Assembly: GCA_036971615.1 (NCBI GenBank)
Contig: JAYKKR010000006.1
Coordinates: 1,984,001-2,048,000, forward strand
Source of the DNA: Amyloporia xantha
Lineage: Eukaryota; Basidiomycota; Agaricomycetes; Polyporales; Adustoporiaceae
Direction: 5' to 3'
DNA length: 64,000 bases
Below, in pieces: positions 60,058 to 64,000 of this stretch. Numbering within the stretch: the first letter of the stretch is position 1; each line of letters starts with the position of its first letter. The notes beneath the pieces are model-generated. The model worked only from the letters and a program-made list of their open reading frames with translations. It did not search any database and was not told the DNA's origin. The position numbers and the translations under genes are program-made.

Positions 60058-63000
60058 ATGTCCGTCGCAACCTCGTCCTCAGCTCGCATGCCTCCTCCTC
60101 CTCCTCCTCGCAGTTCCCAGTATGTTCTCGTTTTTCTCTCATTTCTTTCGTATTCTTATCGTTTTCAACCTCCAGCGCACAGGTTGACGAAGACTCGAGA
60201 GCCCCGGACCTCCTGCCCCACCAAGTCCTTCAGCAATACGCAAAGTACGTCCTCATCCTCTCGTCTATCAACTTATTAAATATATCTTCGTTTTCTTTCA
60301 GCTCTGCATGTCTCGACGACGTGCTCTCCGCGCGCCGCCAGCCGTTCTTTTGGACGACCTCCCAGATGGCCTCACCGCAGACACCCACATAGACCAGAGC
60401 GAGGTCCTCGAGCACGTCTTGCGCGAGGACGTCCTCGACGACAACCACGACGCCAACAACGAGAACTTGTGGAATCGCACCTATCAGCAGAAGCTCTCCC
60501 TGTCCGTCTTGCGCAACGCAGCCCTCTCCCGCACCGCGAGCAGCACAGAGCATGCCGTCAACGTCCTCAAGAAACGCACCGCCATCATCGTCGACGACGA
60601 ATTCATCATCCCCACCCTCGACAAGTCTCTCAAGTGGACCGCAGACAACCACTTCATCGACTACATGCGGTGCGTTCCCTCCGGTATGGGTCTCGACGCC
60701 TGTCTCCCCACCGTACTCTCCGATCGTCATTTCACTCTCGAGTTGGACCTCAAGCAGCCCTATCGCGAATGGCGCGCCAAGCACGGGGACATGGGTTTCA
60801 ACCCTGACGGGCGCATGATGTACGTCGGCCGCTGTCGAGACGAGGAGCTATGGGTCGCCTTTGCGCCGAACGACTTCTTGGACAGCTCCAAGGAGAGCGT
60901 CACCTTTGTCGCCCGACGCGCAAAGACTCCCGCCTCAGCGCCCACAACGTCAAGATCTTTCTCCTCTGGTTTTCGACGCAGCTGGCAGAGATGGGATTCC
61001 AAGGCATCACTGTCCATCCGCAGCATCGGTACGGTCTGGACAAGGACCTCAACGCGTGGTCCCTTTCGGACGTGACCAACGTCTTGTAAGTCTTTTCTTT
61101 TCTTTACGTTACTGTGCCCCGTTCCCACTTCTGCACGGCCGTGCGGAAGCGCGTTCACTGCACGCTTCTAGCGTCACATAGATCACGTGCGTGTATATAT
61201 ATATATGTAGCGTATATATCGCGCTTCCGCATCGCCGTGCGGAAGTGCGTTATCGGCCCGTGTTGGTCATATCAACGTCGTGCGCACACACCACATAGGT
61301 GTCCATATCGCGCTTCCGTTCGCTTCCGCGGAAGCGCGTTACTGGTGTCCGTCGTCGTCCACGTCATGCATATAAATATACGCTCATATCGCGCTTCCGT
61401 TCGCTCGGGCCGATGCGCGTTATTGCGTCTTTCACTCACCATCCTCGTCTCTATATCCGCTCACTCATGATATTCATTTCGCAGCGAGCATCGCAACATT
61501 CGACTCACCCTTCCCCATGCACGCCGTCTTCACGACCTCCTCAGCTCCTCCTGGGAACCTTGGGTACAGAACACCCCCGGTCGCTGGCGCAAAGCCGGTT
61601 TCATCACCAAACACTCCCCATCTTCATCACCTGCAGGTACGGCCAGAACCAACCCGTCGGCGTAAAAGGCGCAGCAGTCCAAGAGATGAAGCAGTGGGAC
61701 GAAGAACGCAACTGGCTCGGTCTCAAGTTCGTCGACATCGCCATCGCCACACACATTCAGTATGTACATTCCTCGATGCTCTCAATATATACAATAATGT
61801 ACACACCAACTCATCTCTCCTTCCCTCCCTTTCACAATAACAGGATCAGACAGGTCACCTCCTTCCAACCCATCCCGGTGGAGGACATCTACGCTCAATA
61901 CCCGCGAGTCTTCCCGAGCTACACCCACGAAGACGACGAAGACGGTCTCGATCTCCACTCCTATCCCCTCGAAGACGAGAAAGGAAACGAGATCCCCATC
62001 TATACCCCAGATGGCCGTCGCATCCCTCGCATCCACAGACCCGTCGACCTCACAAAACCAGAGTGCGCCGCTCTCCTCGACCTCCGCAACATCCACGACA
62101 TGTTCAACGACCTCAACGACAACGGCGAAGGCTTGCAATACATCCGCCAGGCAGATCGCGCACGCAAGTCCCAGTCCCAACAAAGTCAGTATCACCAGCG
62201 ACCTCCACGACGCAACACAGTGGACGAGGGCGACGAGGACCAAGAGGAGGACCACGACCCCCAAGGCAACCCATCAGAGGACAATCCCAACTGGTTCATG
62301 GAGGAAAGCGACTTTGGCTCCAGCGACCCCCCAGACTATGACAACCAACACGACGGCGGCGGCGACGACGATGATGACAACAACCCTTTCCCGGACAATA
62401 TCCACGACCAAGCCGAGGAACTCAAGAAGGCGAGTCAAGAGATAGAGGACTTTTTCCGCAACCGAGGAACGGAAGACAAGGGCTTGAAGCTACATGGCTA
62501 CCCCCAAGCCCTCTTGAAGATCTACGGGAACGTTCAGGCGAATCGCCTCTTTCCCCTCTACATCCCCTTCATCATTGACCTTGAGAAGGAAATTCGCAAG
62601 GATGTCCCTCCTCCCCCTCCAGGTTTCCGCCACAGACGTCCTCCTCCGCCCCGCACCGGGGTCCTCAACAACGACAACGATGACGATGACGAGGACTATA
62701 TGGACGAAGACGGTCGTGACGAGGAAGAAGTCATCGAAGAGCTCCAAGACGCCGAATTGCTCGAGCAGATGGACGACTACGTTCGAGAAAACGGAGGACA
62801 AGGCCCTATCGTTCTCCCCATCGCCTGCCAGATCTACAACGAGGTCTCCCATCGCATCAGGCCCACCGCAGGTCTCCAGGAGGTCTGTACAGGTGGTCTC
62901 ACTCAGGCCTGCACAGGCGGATGGGCCTCCGACACTCGCAGCAAATCTATTCACACTCGCCTCTTGCATCAACACGATCTCGGCCTCCCCACGAGCGATT

Positions 63001-63726
63001 CCGTCAAAAGATCGAGTCCGGCACCGTTCCCAGATCGCTGCGCATCGAGAACGTCGTCACCATTCTCATGGACAACATTCCTCCCATCAAGCGCTCGGGA
63101 TTGTCAGTACTATCGTGGTTTCCTTTAACATTAACGTGTTCCCAACCTGACCTCCCTTTATGTAGAACGTTCTATCGCGACATCGTCATGCGCCTCGTGA
63201 ACGCCACCATCTCTCAGAACATTTTCCAAAGACTCCGAAGCCATCTCGTCGTCTTCAAACCGGAGGTCAGTCCTGAGTCCACACAGCGGTATCTCGCATT
63301 ATTACTTATGTATGAACCTTTTTGGGTCCACAACAGGCCTTCCCCGCCCTCTACATATGGACCACATATGCCATATGTGTTCTGTTGGAGCGTTTGTACT
63401 TGGCCCTCGCTCCCGATATCGCAAAGGGTAACACCATCTCCCCCACGGACGTCGAGATGATTTCCATCTTTGAGCGCCTGGTCGCCTTCGCATGTACCGG
63501 CAACGCCCAGGTCTTGGCCACAAAGTTGATGCGCCCTCTCTTCATCGATCGCGGCATCCTCGAGCACGGCCTCCCCTGTTTCCACCCTGACATCCGCTTC
63601 CATCTCAATCAGAAGAAACCCCTCAGCATCGCCCCCGCCAAGTGGCCCACATACGGCCCTGATGGACTGCCTGCCACGGCTTCCACACGTGCCATCATGT
63701 TAACCTGGGGAGCATCCGTCGCAGCG
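60058..63726 (+). CDS. Unknown large acidic protein, second of the two-gene locus, runs off the window
   Basis: No known family. Model: 60058-60119, 60176-60244, 60302-61085, 61485-61759, 61844-63102, 63166-63265, 63337-63726, then an intron open to the right edge; 981 residues so far. The phases are exact if four single missing bases, in or beside short T or C runs, are allowed (about 60350, 60925, 61617, 62972). It begins with a Ser/Pro-rich stretch (MSVATSSSARMPPPPPPRSS). Next comes a compact globular-looking region (KKRTAIIVDDEFIIPTLDKS, NHFIDYMRCVPSGMGLDACL), then RRLHDLLSSSWEPWVQNTPG and FITCRYGQNQPVGVKG. An acidic, Asp/Asn-rich disordered middle follows, then a helical C-terminal part (MRLVNATISQNIFQRLRSHL, YAICVLLERLYLALAPDIAK). 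No catalytic motif is recognised. The 399 bp third intron and the intron after 63726 carry hairpin arrays; the other introns are 56-84 bp. Confidence 0.6.
61121..61420. repeat. Hairpin repeat array 4 (4 units), inside an intron
   Basis: Units start at about 61121 (degenerate: CACTTCTGCACGG ... GGAAGCGCG), 61220, 61309 and 61390, that is 81-99 bp apart. They occupy most of the 399 bp intron 61086-61484. The arms are of the CGCGCTTCCG type on the left; the last unit has GATGCGCG on the right. Confidence 0.88.
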
Positions 63727-63779
63727 GTGAGTGTTTTTTTTTTCCTTATTGTCAACCATCACCACAATAGCGTCCCGTT

Positions 63780-63990
63780 GGCGCTTTTGCACGACCGTGC
63801 AAAAGCGCGTTTTTTGCACACTGCGACACCGACCCTGCCTCGCACGCCGTACAATGATGGCGTGTTTTCGCGCTTCCGTTCGCTCGGGCCGATGCGCGCA
63901 AACGGCCCCTATCGTGCATGGACGTCCATCACAGTCGCTCCTGGCGTCCGTTTTCGCGCTTCCGTTTGCTCGGGCCGATGCGCGTCCACG
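63780..63990. repeat. Hairpin repeat array 5 (3 units seen), in an intron open to the right edge
   Basis: Units at about 63780 (GCGCTTTTGCACGACC ... GTGCAAAAGCGC, a near-perfect hairpin of diverged sequence), 63869 and 63955, 86-89 bp apart. The last two share the arms CGCGCTTCCG and CCGATGCGCG. The array may continue beyond 64000. Confidence 0.85.
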
Positions 63991-64000
63991 GTCCCTCTCT

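Overview
The window is nuclear DNA from a filamentous basidiomycete, probably an agaricomycete. Genes carry many 45-70 bp GT-AG introns, intergenic gaps are short, and several proteins are typical of this group: a LOV/PAS photoreceptor without a zinc finger, a Spt21-domain protein, a Sel1-repeat chitin synthase activator with a CAAX end, and a BTB plus CAP-Gly protein. All exon models here were built by eye from splice signals, reading phase and recognised family sequence; none was tested against transcripts.

Layout: 0.5-17.2 kb holds a chitin synthase activator (SKT5-like), a zinc alcohol dehydrogenase, a BTB/CAP-Gly protein divergent from dynactin p27 (DCTN6), ribosomal protein uL16 (RPL10), a 102-residue Cys-tailed protein and an Ams2/Spt21-domain protein. 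From 17.2 to 27.3 kb the DNA is gene-poor: an 866 bp non-autonomous hAT element with a clean 8 bp target duplication, a deleted inverted copy of a 24.5-26.4 kb segment, a small orphan gene and an NmrA-like oxidoreductase. From 27.3 to 32.6 kb lie the white-collar-1 type photoreceptor and class II fructose-bisphosphate aldolase (with 12- and 6-nt microexons). A second inverted-repeat element sits at 33.1-33.75 kb. From 35.7 to 49.5 kb come NOC4, a CCCH zinc-finger protein, a Fus3/Kss1-type MAP kinase, 6-phosphogluconate dehydrogenase, a mitochondrial PDK-family kinase and eIF2-alpha. A secreted protein with duplicated Cys modules lies at 51.6-52.2 kb.

The last 11 kb differ from the rest. Two large co-oriented genes of unknown function (53.2-59.2 kb; 60.1 kb to beyond the right edge) are interleaved with about 25 hairpin-forming repeats, core CGCGC(A/T)TCCG, set at a regular spacing of about 70 bp (first gene) or 86 bp (second gene). 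The arrays sit upstream of the first gene and make up nearly all of the unusually long introns, while the other introns in these genes are of ordinary size. The first protein has a ParB/sulfiredoxin-like GGHHRREA motif. This two-gene, repeat-array locus is the best candidate for an undescribed system here.

Single-base frame breaks, nearly all in or beside short homopolymer runs, recur: nine in the two unknown genes and one each in two conserved genes. They may be base-calling errors or real decay.
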